Both the position numbers and the translations under genes were made by a program. A DNA stretch of 64,000 bases from Calothrix sp. 336/3. Lineage in GTDB: Bacteria; Cyanobacteriota; Cyanobacteriia; Cyanobacteriales; Nostocaceae. Shown here piece by piece: positions 1-7,695 of this stretch. The stretch covers positions 784,700-848,699 of the forward strand of contig NZ_CP011382.1 in the NCBI RefSeq assembly GCF_000734895.2. The letters are read 5' to 3'. Below the pieces are notes generated by a model. It saw only the letters and a list, made by a program, of their open reading frames with translations. It was not told the DNA's origin and searched no databases. Position 1 is the stretch's first letter, and each line of letters starts with the position of its first letter.

Positions 1-959
1 AACGCGGCTTGTGCTTCTTGAGTGCTACCTTGGGCGCTGGCAAAACTTTGTAAACTAACTACATAAAAATGCAGTTGATTTCTTCCAGAACGCCCAGCAG
101 CTTCTGCTAAATTATCAATACCTTTCGTATCCACAACTGCGGTTGAAGACTCACCCAGTTTTTGTAGCAAATGTGTAAACTCATCCGCAATCACAAAAAT
201 ACCACTATATTCACCTGCTTCTACCAGCTTTTGCGCCACTTCAAAAAACGCTTCTGATGGTCTTTCAATCACAGCAGTTGGTTGAAAAGGTGTGCCACTA
301 GCTTTCTGGGCTGCGGGACGAAAAATACCTAAAGCTGAGTCAGCACGGGGGCTTTTTAACTCATTTTTGAGTTGATTTAATGTCCGACGAAAATCATTTT
401 CTAAAATATCTGATAATCGCTGAATGATATCAGGATAATCACTTTCCCATGTTTCAATCTGATTTAAAGCCGCTTGATAATAAGTATTACCCAGTAAATC
501 TTCTAAATTATTTTCCTCAAGAGCATCAGCTAAACCACGCAAGACAAAACTATTAAAAGTAATGGCTGTATCTGCTTGTAAAAGTACAAGTAAAAAAGGT
601 GGTTTTTCTAAGCGAGCATCATATATGGCTTTTGCTTTTGAATCATTCAAAAGCCGTAGTTTCTGAAAAAATGGTTTTAAAAGTGGGTCGTCGGCAGAGC
701 GTGTGATATAATTTGCAATCATCAACATCAAATCAGATTTACCCGTGCCGTAAGTACCGACAAAGGAACGGGCGCGTTGTTCGGAATTAGATTGCAGACT
801 ATCCCGAACACTCATAAAGATGTCGAGAATTTCTGGAGTAGGGATATAGTTTTCAACGAAGTGGCGGTTCTGTTCCTGATCAAAAAAGTCATTCGGTAGT
901 TGGACGGAAGGTTTAAATCCACCTTGTACTCCAACTAACTCCCCCATCCTTCGTGTCAT
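1..959 (-). CDS. BrxC/PglY-like large P-loop ATPase (partial)
   Basis: Open reading frame entering from the left edge on the minus strand; about 319 N-terminal codons are visible and no stop is met. The start ATG at 959 overlaps the stop of the upstream gene (ATGA), so it is translationally coupled. The Walker A motif GTYGTGKSD lies near residue 75, early in the protein as in the large ATPases BrxC/PglY of BREX defence systems. A hydrophobic beta strand ending IFVIADEFTH further on fits a Walker B. In BREX, BrxC-type ATPases act with a methyltransferase and PglZ to exclude phage DNA; those partners would have to lie left of the window. The family assignment rests on Walker A position, size trend and neighbours; another defence-linked large ATPase family is possible. 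Confidence 0.6.
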   Translation of the reverse strand, partial: MTRRMGELVGVQGGFKPSVQLPNDFFDQEQNRHFVENYIPTPEILDIFMSVRDSLQSNSEQRARSFVGTYGTGKSDLMLMIANYITRSADDPLLKPFFQKLRLLNDSKAKAIYDARLEKPPFLLVLLQADTAITFNSFVLRGLADALEENNLEDLLGNTYYQAALNQIETWESDYPDIIQRLSDILENDFRRTLNQLKNELKSPRADSALGIFRPAAQKASGTPFQPTAVIERPSEAFFEVAQKLVEAGEYSGIFVIADEFTHLLQKLGESSTAVVDTKGIDNLAEAAGRSGRNQLHFYVVSLQSFASAQGSTQEAQAA

Positions 960-1438
960 AGCAGTATTTCCTCTGGCATCTCAAATATATGATTTTGACT
1001 CATTCCAGACAGTATTTTCCCTAACTCTAACTTTGCGTGCTTGCGAGTTACCAACACCACACCAGTCCGCAAATCGGTAGCACGCCCAACTTGCCTAAAA
1101 AACACCTCTTGCTGTTGCGGAGTCCACCAACCTAACAAAGGTTCAATCTCATCAACTACAACAAACTCAGCCGCAGTATCATTACATACTAACTTTAATA
1201 TTCCCAAAGAGTCTTCCGGACAATAGGTTTCTTCCCGTCCAATCAAATTTTCTAAAAAGTCTGGGTCAAGTGTAAAGTTGATATATTTCCAACCAGTACG
1301 GTTACAAAGCGCTCGGCAAAGGGAAGTTTTTCCAGAACGGGGCTTTCCAACAACCCAGAGAACGCGGTATCGAGCTTGCTGACTACATACCAAGCGGACT
1401 TGTTTCTCAAGTGAATCAAGCAGAGTATCAAATTTCAT
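956..1438 (-). CDS. Small P-loop ATPase, BrxF-like
   Basis: A 160-residue protein with Walker A GKPRSGKTS near residue 18 and a Walker B-like FVVVDEIEPLL near residue 95, followed by a sensor-like strand (TGVVLVTRKH). Length and motif spacing fit BrxF, the small ATPase of type 3 BREX loci, which sits directly before BrxC. I chose the ATG at 1438 because it overlaps the DUF4007 stop in an ATGA junction and because the 50 codons upstream carry no family signal. Its own stop overlaps the next start in the same way, so three genes form one tightly coupled operon. BrxF-like is an inference from size, motifs and position. Confidence 0.6.
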   Translation of the reverse strand: MKFDTLLDSLEKQVRLVCSQQARYRVLWVVGKPRSGKTSLCRALCNRTGWKYINFTLDPDFLENLIGREETYCPEDSLGILKLVCNDTAAEFVVVDEIEPLLGWWTPQQQEVFFRQVGRATDLRTGVVLVTRKHAKLELGKILSGMSQNHIFEMPEEILL

Positions 1439-2262
1439 CGCTGGCTGTAGTAACGTTCTAGTAACAGGTGTGGTGGTTCCAAATACAGTCGGTTGACTGG
1501 CTCGTGTTGTGTTTGTGAAAAACTTAAACAGCCCAAACCTGTTAATTCGCTGACAAACTGACGCACCTGTGGCTCCGAAGCTTGGCAAATATGCCCCAGG
1601 CTACCTTCTTCCTTACACAATTGGGGGAAGCTTAAGGTATTCGTTTGATTGTAATGACGCCGCCACCAATCAAATAACACATACCCTATTACCAAAATTT
1701 GTGGGAAATTAGGGGAAGCTACGCTGATGGTGGTTTTTTCTTTACCTAAAATCCCTAATTTGCTAAACCCTTGCGGGCGTATGTATGTACTAATAGCTGT
1801 GGAAGGGTCTTTTTTTAGTGCGGAGCGATTTTTAACTTCATCCCCCATAACACTGGCAAAATACGAAGTAAATTGTTCAGCAGTGAAACTCAAGCCAGGT
1901 GAAAGAAATTCATTCATCAGAACACGCCACGCTTGAGAACATTCAGTGTGTTTAGTGGATAAATAATAATGCAGTATCCATTGCGTTCCCAAATCTGTTA
2001 AATTTGGGTCGTAATTAAAAGCTAACTTGCCAAAGGGTGTTAGTTCGTAGCTTCGTCCCCGTTGACGTTGTTCTCCTAGCGTTGCTAAACCCGTATGACG
2101 TAACCACGCGGAAAATCCTTCTGCAACAGGCCGATTAACACCCATACAAGTCGCCAAAGCATCATGACCCAGTTCAGGCTGAGTCTCAACGCATTGTAAA
2201 GCTGCGCTTAGACGTTTCAAATCTAAATTAAAATTTTGATAAAAACCTATTGTTTTTGCCAA
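1435..2262 (-). CDS. DUF4007 family defence-associated protein
   Basis: A 275-residue protein starting MAKTIGFYQNFNLDLKRL. The N-terminal part reads like a winged-helix region (ATCMGVNRPVAEGFSAWLR then LTPFGKLAF), typical of DUF4007. From memory, DUF4007 genes recur next to DndA/IscS-like cysteine desulfurases and DndC/PAPS-reductase-like proteins in phosphorothioation or BREX-type loci; here the cysteine desulfurase lies divergently 323 bp away. No catalytic motif is visible, so a DNA-binding, regulatory or target-recognition role is more likely than an enzymatic one. It is the first gene of the coupled three-gene operon running off the left edge. Confidence 0.7.
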   Translation of the reverse strand: MAKTIGFYQNFNLDLKRLSAALQCVETQPELGHDALATCMGVNRPVAEGFSAWLRHTGLATLGEQRQRGRSYELTPFGKLAFNYDPNLTDLGTQWILHYYLSTKHTECSQAWRVLMNEFLSPGLSFTAEQFTSYFASVMGDEVKNRSALKKDPSTAISTYIRPQGFSKLGILGKEKTTISVASPNFPQILVIGYVLFDWWRRHYNQTNTLSFPQLCKEEGSLGHICQASEPQVRQFVSELTGLGCLSFSQTQHEPVNRLYLEPPHLLLERYYSQR

Positions 2263-2585
2263 GAGTTACACCTTTTACTTTTAATGGTTTATTTCCAAAA
2301 CAGAAATTTGCGTCAATACATATAGTTCAGGACTTACGCACTGAAGACGTAAAATCAAGTTTTGAGATTGCCGCGCTTTAGCTATCGCTATGCTTGCAAC
2401 GGACGTAATTCGGTCGCGGTGCGTGAATCCTAGTTATGCTTCACCCTCCTAGTGCTTACCACGCTTATAGCAGCAAGCCACAAAAGCATACGGATTGAGC
2501 AGGTTTAGCGCTACAATTTCCAAGTATGATTCTAATGTAAGCGCATTTACTTATCATTCTCAAGTTAGGAGTAGTCATTAACTCG
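2263..2585. other. Divergent intergenic region between DUF4007 operon and cysteine desulfurase
   Basis: This 323-bp gap separates two divergent transcription units and must hold both promoters. No gene is visible. An AGGAG ribosome-binding site at 2567-2571 lies 14 nt before the TTG used as start of the desulfurase but only 5 nt before an in-frame ATT at 2577, so the true start may be the rarer ATT. I could not identify operators with confidence. Confidence 0.5.
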
Positions 2586-3779
2586 TTGCTGCCTACTGAT
2601 ACACCCAATCAAAATTATCCTATCTATCTCGACTGCCACTCAACAACCCCGGTTGATAAGCGGGTTGCAGAATTGATGTTGCACTACATGACCAAAGCAT
2701 TCGGTAACGCTAGCAGCATCGATCATAGCTATGGCGATGAAGCAGAACAAGCGGTTTCTCAAGCAGCTATTCATGTAGCTAAATTAATTAGAGCTTCACC
2801 AAAAGAGGTAATTTTTACATCAGGAGCCACTGAAAGCATCAATTTAGCTATTCAAGGCAGCATCCTTGAAAAAACCACTAATAAAACCAGACTTTGCATT
2901 GCTGTCTTACCAATTGAACACAAAGCAGTTTTAGATACCTGTTATGCACTAGCGAAAAAAGGATTAGCTGAAGTTATAAACCTGCAAATTGATTCAAAAG
3001 GCAGATTAGACTTAGACCATGTAGAAAAAGTCTGTGCATCAGGGCTATCATTACTATGTGTAATGGCAGCCAACAATGAAATTGGCAATATTTATCCTAT
3101 CCAAGAAGTTGGAAAAATAGCTCAAAAATATAACATTCCTTTTTTATGTGATGCTTCCCAAGCTGTGGGAAAAATCCCTATGAATTTTGAAGAATGGGGC
3201 ATTACTTACCTAGCAATTTCTGCCCATAAACTTTACGGACCAAAAGGCTCAGGAGCTTTGGTTGTGAGAAAGGGATATCAACTTAATCCCATTTTATTTG
3301 GTGGTGGACATCAAAAGGGATTAAGGTCAGGTACTCTCAATGTTCCTGGTATTGTTGGGTTGGGAGAAGCTTGTCGCCTAAGACTACTAGAAATGGAAGA
3401 AGATGAATGGGCGATCGCTGAACTGAGAGATAAATTACAAAGCCTGTTACTAAGTAAAATCCCTGGTTTAATCCTCAATGGTGATGTTAACTCTCGGTTA
3501 TCTGGCAACCTCCATATCTCCATTCCTGATTTTCCCAACAGTGTAATCATTGCTAGAGTCCGTAATAAACTAGCTATCTCTACAGGTTCCGCTTGCTCAT
3601 CGGGTGTAGAAACACCTTCTCATGTTCTTCAAGCTATGGGTTTACCAACAGAAGTTATTGAAGGGGCACTGCGTATTGGCATAGGTAAATTTACAAATTC
3701 CTTTGAAATTGAACAGGCAGCAGAAATTTTATCATCAGTAGTCCACTTAACTCGTCCAATCATGTTTTTCCAGTCTTAG
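2586..3779 (+). CDS. Cysteine desulfurase (DndA/IscS/NifS family)
   Basis: A 397-residue PLP enzyme of the NifS/IscS fold that moves sulfur from cysteine to an active-site cysteine persulfide. Visible features: N-terminal IYLDCHSTTPVD (usual start of class V aminotransferases), TSGATESINLAI, the PLP lysine in SAHKLYGPKG (about Lys215) and the catalytic loop STGSACSSG (about Cys337). Length is normal. Its position opposite the DUF4007-BrxF-BrxC-like operon suggests it supplies sulfur for DNA phosphorothioation or a sulfur-dependent BREX variant rather than general Fe-S assembly, but sequence alone cannot separate DndA from IscS. The start is TTG, or possibly the ATT nine bases upstream. A strong hairpin follows the stop. 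Confidence 0.85.
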   Translation: MLPTDTPNQNYPIYLDCHSTTPVDKRVAELMLHYMTKAFGNASSIDHSYGDEAEQAVSQAAIHVAKLIRASPKEVIFTSGATESINLAIQGSILEKTTNKTRLCIAVLPIEHKAVLDTCYALAKKGLAEVINLQIDSKGRLDLDHVEKVCASGLSLLCVMAANNEIGNIYPIQEVGKIAQKYNIPFLCDASQAVGKIPMNFEEWGITYLAISAHKLYGPKGSGALVVRKGYQLNPILFGGGHQKGLRSGTLNVPGIVGLGEACRLRLLEMEEDEWAIAELRDKLQSLLLSKIPGLILNGDVNSRLSGNLHISIPDFPNSVIIARVRNKLAISTGSACSSGVETPSHVLQAMGLPTEVIEGALRIGIGKFTNSFEIEQAAEILSSVVHLTRPIMFFQS

Positions 3780-3791
3780 CATTATCAAAAG

Positions 3792-3834
3792 TTACTCCTA
3801 AGAAACACCTACCGAATGTGTTTCTTAGGAGTAA
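3792..3834. terminator. Perfect 17-bp inverted repeat, probable bidirectional terminator
   Basis: Arms 3792-3808 (TTACTCCTAAGAAACAC) and 3818-3834 are exact reverse complements around a 9-nt loop. It sits 12 nt after the cysteine desulfurase stop and 14 nt beyond the stop of the convergent transposase pseudogene, so it can stop transcription from both sides. It lacks a strong T-tract on either side. It could instead be part of the left end of the IS element. Confidence 0.6.
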
Positions 3835-3847
3835 AGGCATTATTTAC

Positions 3848-4962
3848 TCAACAAGGAAGAATGCCATCTATCCAATGTATGTAGCTAGTATCTTTATTCA
3901 TACAACTTTGAAGATAGCGATATTTATCTATTAATTTATCACCCCATTGTTCTGGTATCTCTATGAGTTGAAGTATTAAATAAGCAATGAGACTAGAATA
4001 GATTTGAATTGTGATTCCATTGACATTCTTGGTAATAAGCTTGTCAAGCTTTAAGTGCATTTTTAAGAACTTCCATAGCAATTCAACACCCCAACGACAT
4101 CGATAAATTTCCATAACTTCTTCATTTGATACACCAGCTTCTTCTCCTCGTTCGTCAGGAGAAATAAGTGAATTTGAAGTAGGCAAGTTTGTAACGAGAC
4201 GATACTCTGTTTTCGTTTCCATATCGCAGAAACTGACAACTCTATACAAGCCCGAATTTTTAGTTGTACCAACTTTAATCAATTCGTTTTTTTTATCAAA
4301 TTCTAGTTTCCAATTATTTTTTATCCTTAAAACGAAAAACTTATTTTCTTCGCTAAGTCGTTTGATGAATTCTAATCCAGCAAAGCCCCTATCCATAACA
4401 CCAACAGCTTCTGGAGGTAAATTTGACATCATTGACGAACCATATTTAGCATCATGGTCTTGTCCAAAAATAATCAAATTATTATTTTCTGGTGTCCCTT
4501 TCGTCAAATTCAATGAACTGAATAATTTGACTTGGTGATAACCTGCAATCCATAGCAATTTGCTAGTGAGTGTAATGATTGTAGAATCGAAATGATTGTA
4601 GAATCGATAGGACAAATCATATAATCTTTATCATGCTTGTTCTTTTTAATTTTATTAATTATCTGATTTAAATGTTGATATATCTTGATAAATTGTTCTG
4701 GACTTCGATGTTTATTCGCCTTTGAAAAGGTAGATATATCGGCTTCATAACCTGTATTGTTTAAACGTTTAAATAAATCACGCATACTTTCTAGACTATT
4801 ATCTAGAATAAATCCTATCCAGTATGAGACAAATAATCGAGTATTTAAAACCGGGTAATCATTTTTTGGCAAGTTACCAAGAATATTTTTGACAATTTTT
4901 GGAAATGAATGTACAATCACATTAATATTTATTTTATTAGTTTTATAGCTCCAAAGTATCAT
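3848..4962 (-). pseudogene. IS4-type transposase, inactivated by a 17-bp tandem duplication
   Basis: Two overlapping frames together make one DDE transposase. The N-terminal part runs to CPIDSTII (first catalytic Asp). The C-terminal part continues with VMDRGFAG (second Asp) and ends with an exact IS4 signature Y-2-R-3-E-6-K in YRCRWGVELLWKFLK. The frames join at a perfect 17-bp duplication (4574-4607). Removing one copy gives a span of 1098 bp, i.e. an uninterrupted protein of 365 residues. The element ends are not certain: an 11/13 match between the sequence near 3782-3794 and the complement near 4981-4993 may be the terminal inverted repeats. The element lies between the defence island and a truncated glycosyltransferase gene and looks immobile unless helped in trans. 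Confidence 0.85.
4574..4607. repeat. Exact 17-bp tandem duplication
   Basis: The unit AATGATTGTAGAATCGA occurs twice without a spacer (4574-4590 and 4591-4607). 17 is not a multiple of three, so the duplication shifts the transposase reading frame just at the DST catalytic motif. The identity of the copies suggests a recent slippage or template-switch event. Confidence 0.9.
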
Positions 4963-4994
4963 ATTTGGGGCTATTTTTATTTAACTTTTTTTAA

Positions 4995-5892
4995 CATTCA
5001 ACACTTGTGGCATATACTCGTAGCAAGGTGACAGGTGAATACCTGAAAAGTCGGGGAGTCGATGGGGAAAAAATTCAAGTTATTCCCAATGGAGTGGATA
5101 CCGATATTTTTCACTATTATCCCTCTTTTGTTACTACGAGGAGAGAAAAATACTATCTCTACTCTGAAAACTAAACAAAATAATGAATTGTGCGGTCGCG
5201 TCTTAATTTTGTCATTTAAATTCCTTTATTGAAAAAAGACGTAAATATAATAATTTCGGATTATTCTTTCCCCAAGGTAACAAAAGAGGGATTATTGTTC
5301 AGATATCTCCCATCCTTGTTCCCATCCTTGGCAGATGATATATTTTGGCACATTGTCGCCTTGGCAGGGAGTAAATTTAGCCATCGAAGCATTAGCTTTA
5401 CTCAATCGTGATATTCCTACTCATTTAACTATTATTGGGCAAGGGAAGCCATACCAAATAGAGCTTTGTCAACAATTAGTAACAAAACTTCAGGTTCAGG
5501 AAAAAATTCAAATTCTGGAGCCAATATCGCAAAATAAATTAGTAGAATATATCCACAGAGGAGATGTGGTACTTGCACCTTTGACTGCTAGCGATCGCAA
5601 CTTGATTCAAGGTTGTTGTCCTCTGAAAATTCTCGAAGCTATGGCGACAGGTACACCAGTAGTTGCCAGCGATTTACCAGTGGTGAGAGAGTTAGGAACA
5701 AATGGGGTAGATTTCTTACTCGTCAAACCAGGTTCAGCAAAAGCCATCAAGGATGCAGTGTTGCAATTGTACCACGATAGGGAACTAGGAAAATATTTAG
5801 CTGCCCATGCTCGCCAACGCATCGAACAGTTTTACACTTGGGAATGTGCGGGAAATAGTTTAGTGAAAGGATATAAATCAATTCAAAATTAA
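4995..5892 (+). pseudogene. Glycosyltransferase family 4, 3' half, split by a MITE
   Basis: The remnant begins after a stop at 4992 next to the IS4 element and lacks the N-terminal acceptor domain. The first piece reads KVTGEYLKSRG then IQVIPNGVDTDIF, the standard linker of GT-B family 4 enzymes. The second piece (5335-5892 in another frame) starts MIYFGTLSPWQGV and holds the donor-binding C-terminal domain, with the EX7E-like region in PLKILEAMATGTPVVASDLP. The two pieces are separated by a 174-bp inverted-repeat element; excising it with one TATT copy rejoins them in frame. No 5' half exists left of the IS, so the gene was truncated as well as interrupted. It was probably a paralogue of, or partner to, the intact minus-strand glycosyltransferase nearby. 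Confidence 0.85.
5119..5292. mobile_element. 174-bp MITE with 16-bp TIRs and TATT target duplication
   Basis: Terminal inverted repeats ATCCCTCTTTTGTTAC (5119-5134) and its exact complement (5277-5292) enclose an AT-rich, non-coding core. The tetranucleotide TATT is present immediately outside both ends (5115-5118 and 5293-5296). Deleting 5119-5296 restores the codons around FHYCSDISHP and joins the two glycosyltransferase frames, which confirms both the borders and the target duplication. No transposase is encoded, so it depends on a full-length relative elsewhere. Confidence 0.9.
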
Positions 5893-6046
5893 AGACAGTC
5901 ACTCTCTTTACTCCATGCGATGATTGAGTTAGGAGTTAGGAGTAATAAGTAAATTCATGAATCATATTCATTACTTTTTCAATTAGTTGCTGTACCTCAT
6001 AAACATTGAGTTTACTGTCATATCAGGGGTAAGATTGCTTCATTCC

Positions 6047-7198
6047 TTAATCCAATCCCAAATCTAAGATTCTCCAGAGTTGCTGCTTCTCCTGGTTCAA
6101 AGAATATTCTTTCACAATACAACGGCGAGCTGCGGCTTTAATTCTCTGTTTTTCACCCTCAGACAATTGCAGATATTCTAAAACTGCTTCCCCCAGTTGA
6201 TGCAGGTGCGATCGCCGCAAAATAAAGCCATTTTCTCCATGAAAAATTACCTCAGGAATACCCCCTGCATCACTACCAATACACACACAACCACATCCCA
6301 TTGCCTCTAATAGGGCATTTGGCATTCCTTCCCACAATGAAGGTTGCAAGTAGACATCCACCAACTGCAAATATTCTGCCACCTGCTGACTATCCTGGGA
6401 ATGTCCTGTAATAATTATTCTCGAACCATCTTCAGGGTACTGCTGTCGATAAGTTTGTAACATCGACTCCTGGGATGCTCGCACCTCCCCAATAATTAAT
6501 AAACAAGCAGGATATTTTTCCCTCACCCTCGTCAACGCACTTAGTAAAAATTGTTGCCCTTTCTTCTGTCGTAACTCTCCACAAAAACCTAACACCACCT
6601 CACCCGGTATAATTCCTAAGGATTCTGCCAACTCCCTCTTCCCTGGCGCTGGTGTAAAAATATTTGAATCAATCGTATTTTTTAATACTATTACATCATC
6701 CCTACCACTCAGTACAGACAACTTTCGCCCCATATCTGCACTCACAACAGTCAGCAAATTTGACTGTTCCAGCGTCCACCGCAAGCGAGCAAAATCTCCC
6801 GGGGGAAACATTTCCTTGTCAATATCATTACCACGGGCACTAACAATACTGCGTATTCCCTGCAATTTGCCAAACCATACAGCTAAAAAACCACTGGGAA
6901 ATAAATAATGTCCCCATATCAAATCATACCCATGAGTCTGCTGTAACCATTCCATAACATTTACCGTGTGGGGCATTGTCATATCCCAATGACGATATAA
7001 TCCTATGCGGTAAACCTGACAATTTTCTCCTATCTTTTCACAGGGAGATAATTCACCTGGTTGTAAATAACGACTCCACGTCAAGACATCAACCTGTACA
7101 CCCATGGTACAAAGACTAGTGACAATCCTTGTCGCGCTTCTGGCAACACCCCCAATATCCGGTGTAAATCTTTCGGTGATTAATAGTAGACGCTTCAT
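6047..7198 (-). CDS. Glycosyltransferase family 4 (GT-B fold)
   Basis: A complete 383-residue enzyme. The N-terminal acceptor domain opens with LLLITERFTPDIGGVARS, the typical glycine loop of GT4 enzymes. The donor domain holds GEVVLGFCGELRQKKGQQ and the sugar-nucleotide signature PSLWEGMPNALLEAMGCG, where the two glutamates bracket an EX7E motif. It should transfer a hexose from a nucleotide sugar to an exopolysaccharide or lipid acceptor at the cytoplasmic face of the membrane; the substrate cannot be read from the sequence. It stands alone on the minus strand, convergent with the broken glycosyltransferase, suggesting a decaying polysaccharide cluster. Confidence 0.85.
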   Translation of the reverse strand: MKRLLLITERFTPDIGGVARSATRIVTSLCTMGVQVDVLTWSRYLQPGELSPCEKIGENCQVYRIGLYRHWDMTMPHTVNVMEWLQQTHGYDLIWGHYLFPSGFLAVWFGKLQGIRSIVSARGNDIDKEMFPPGDFARLRWTLEQSNLLTVVSADMGRKLSVLSGRDDVIVLKNTIDSNIFTPAPGKRELAESLGIIPGEVVLGFCGELRQKKGQQFLLSALTRVREKYPACLLIIGEVRASQESMLQTYRQQYPEDGSRIIITGHSQDSQQVAEYLQLVDVYLQPSLWEGMPNALLEAMGCGCVCIGSDAGGIPEVIFHGENGFILRRSHLHQLGEAVLEYLQLSEGEKQRIKAAARRCIVKEYSLNQEKQQLWRILDLGLD

Positions 7199-7695
7199 GG
7201 AATTAATCCAGCACGTTGAAAAAGCTTAGACACACAAGAAAGTAATATCATGTCCAGTTGAATACTTATAATTTAAGGGAGCAGAGAGCAAGGTGCAGGG
7301 TGCAAAGGGAAAGAGAATTTTCCGATTTCTGTATACACAAGTTATTGTGCGGATATGAGATGAAACATAATTTGGTAAATAGCAGGGACTTCATTTTAGT
7401 TTAGTATTGTTTCACGTATCTCTAAAGATCGCGTAGCGGAACGAAGTTGTATCGCTTTGTAGATTGATGACATAAATATCTATCTAATTGACTATTTTTG
7501 TTGAGGTGATTTTCTGCTAATGAATCCTCTACCCTTCAGGCGATCGCAATAATGGTTTTTCCAATGCACAATAAAATCTGGAGCTAATTTTGCTTATGAT
7601 CGCAAGTGAACAAAAGCTAATAACGGACTGACATATCCTAAAAATATTATGTCATCGCCGTGTAACTCCGTGACTGACCACAAGGAGAAGCAAAG
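7199..7695. other. Divergent intergenic region, 497 bp
   Basis: No gene or structured RNA seen. It includes a short purine-rich stretch (about 7275-7315) and a fragment of the sort of dispersed repeat seen elsewhere in this window (GTAGCGGAACGAAGT near 7433). It must contain the promoters of the glycosyltransferase and the sensor kinase. A good ribosome-binding site, AAGGAG at 7681-7686, precedes the TTG start of the kinase. Confidence 0.5.

Noticed and set aside
3780-5000. Exact ends of the IS4-type element
   Set aside because: Only an imperfect 11/13 inverted match was found and no convincing target duplication, so no mobile_element borders are given.
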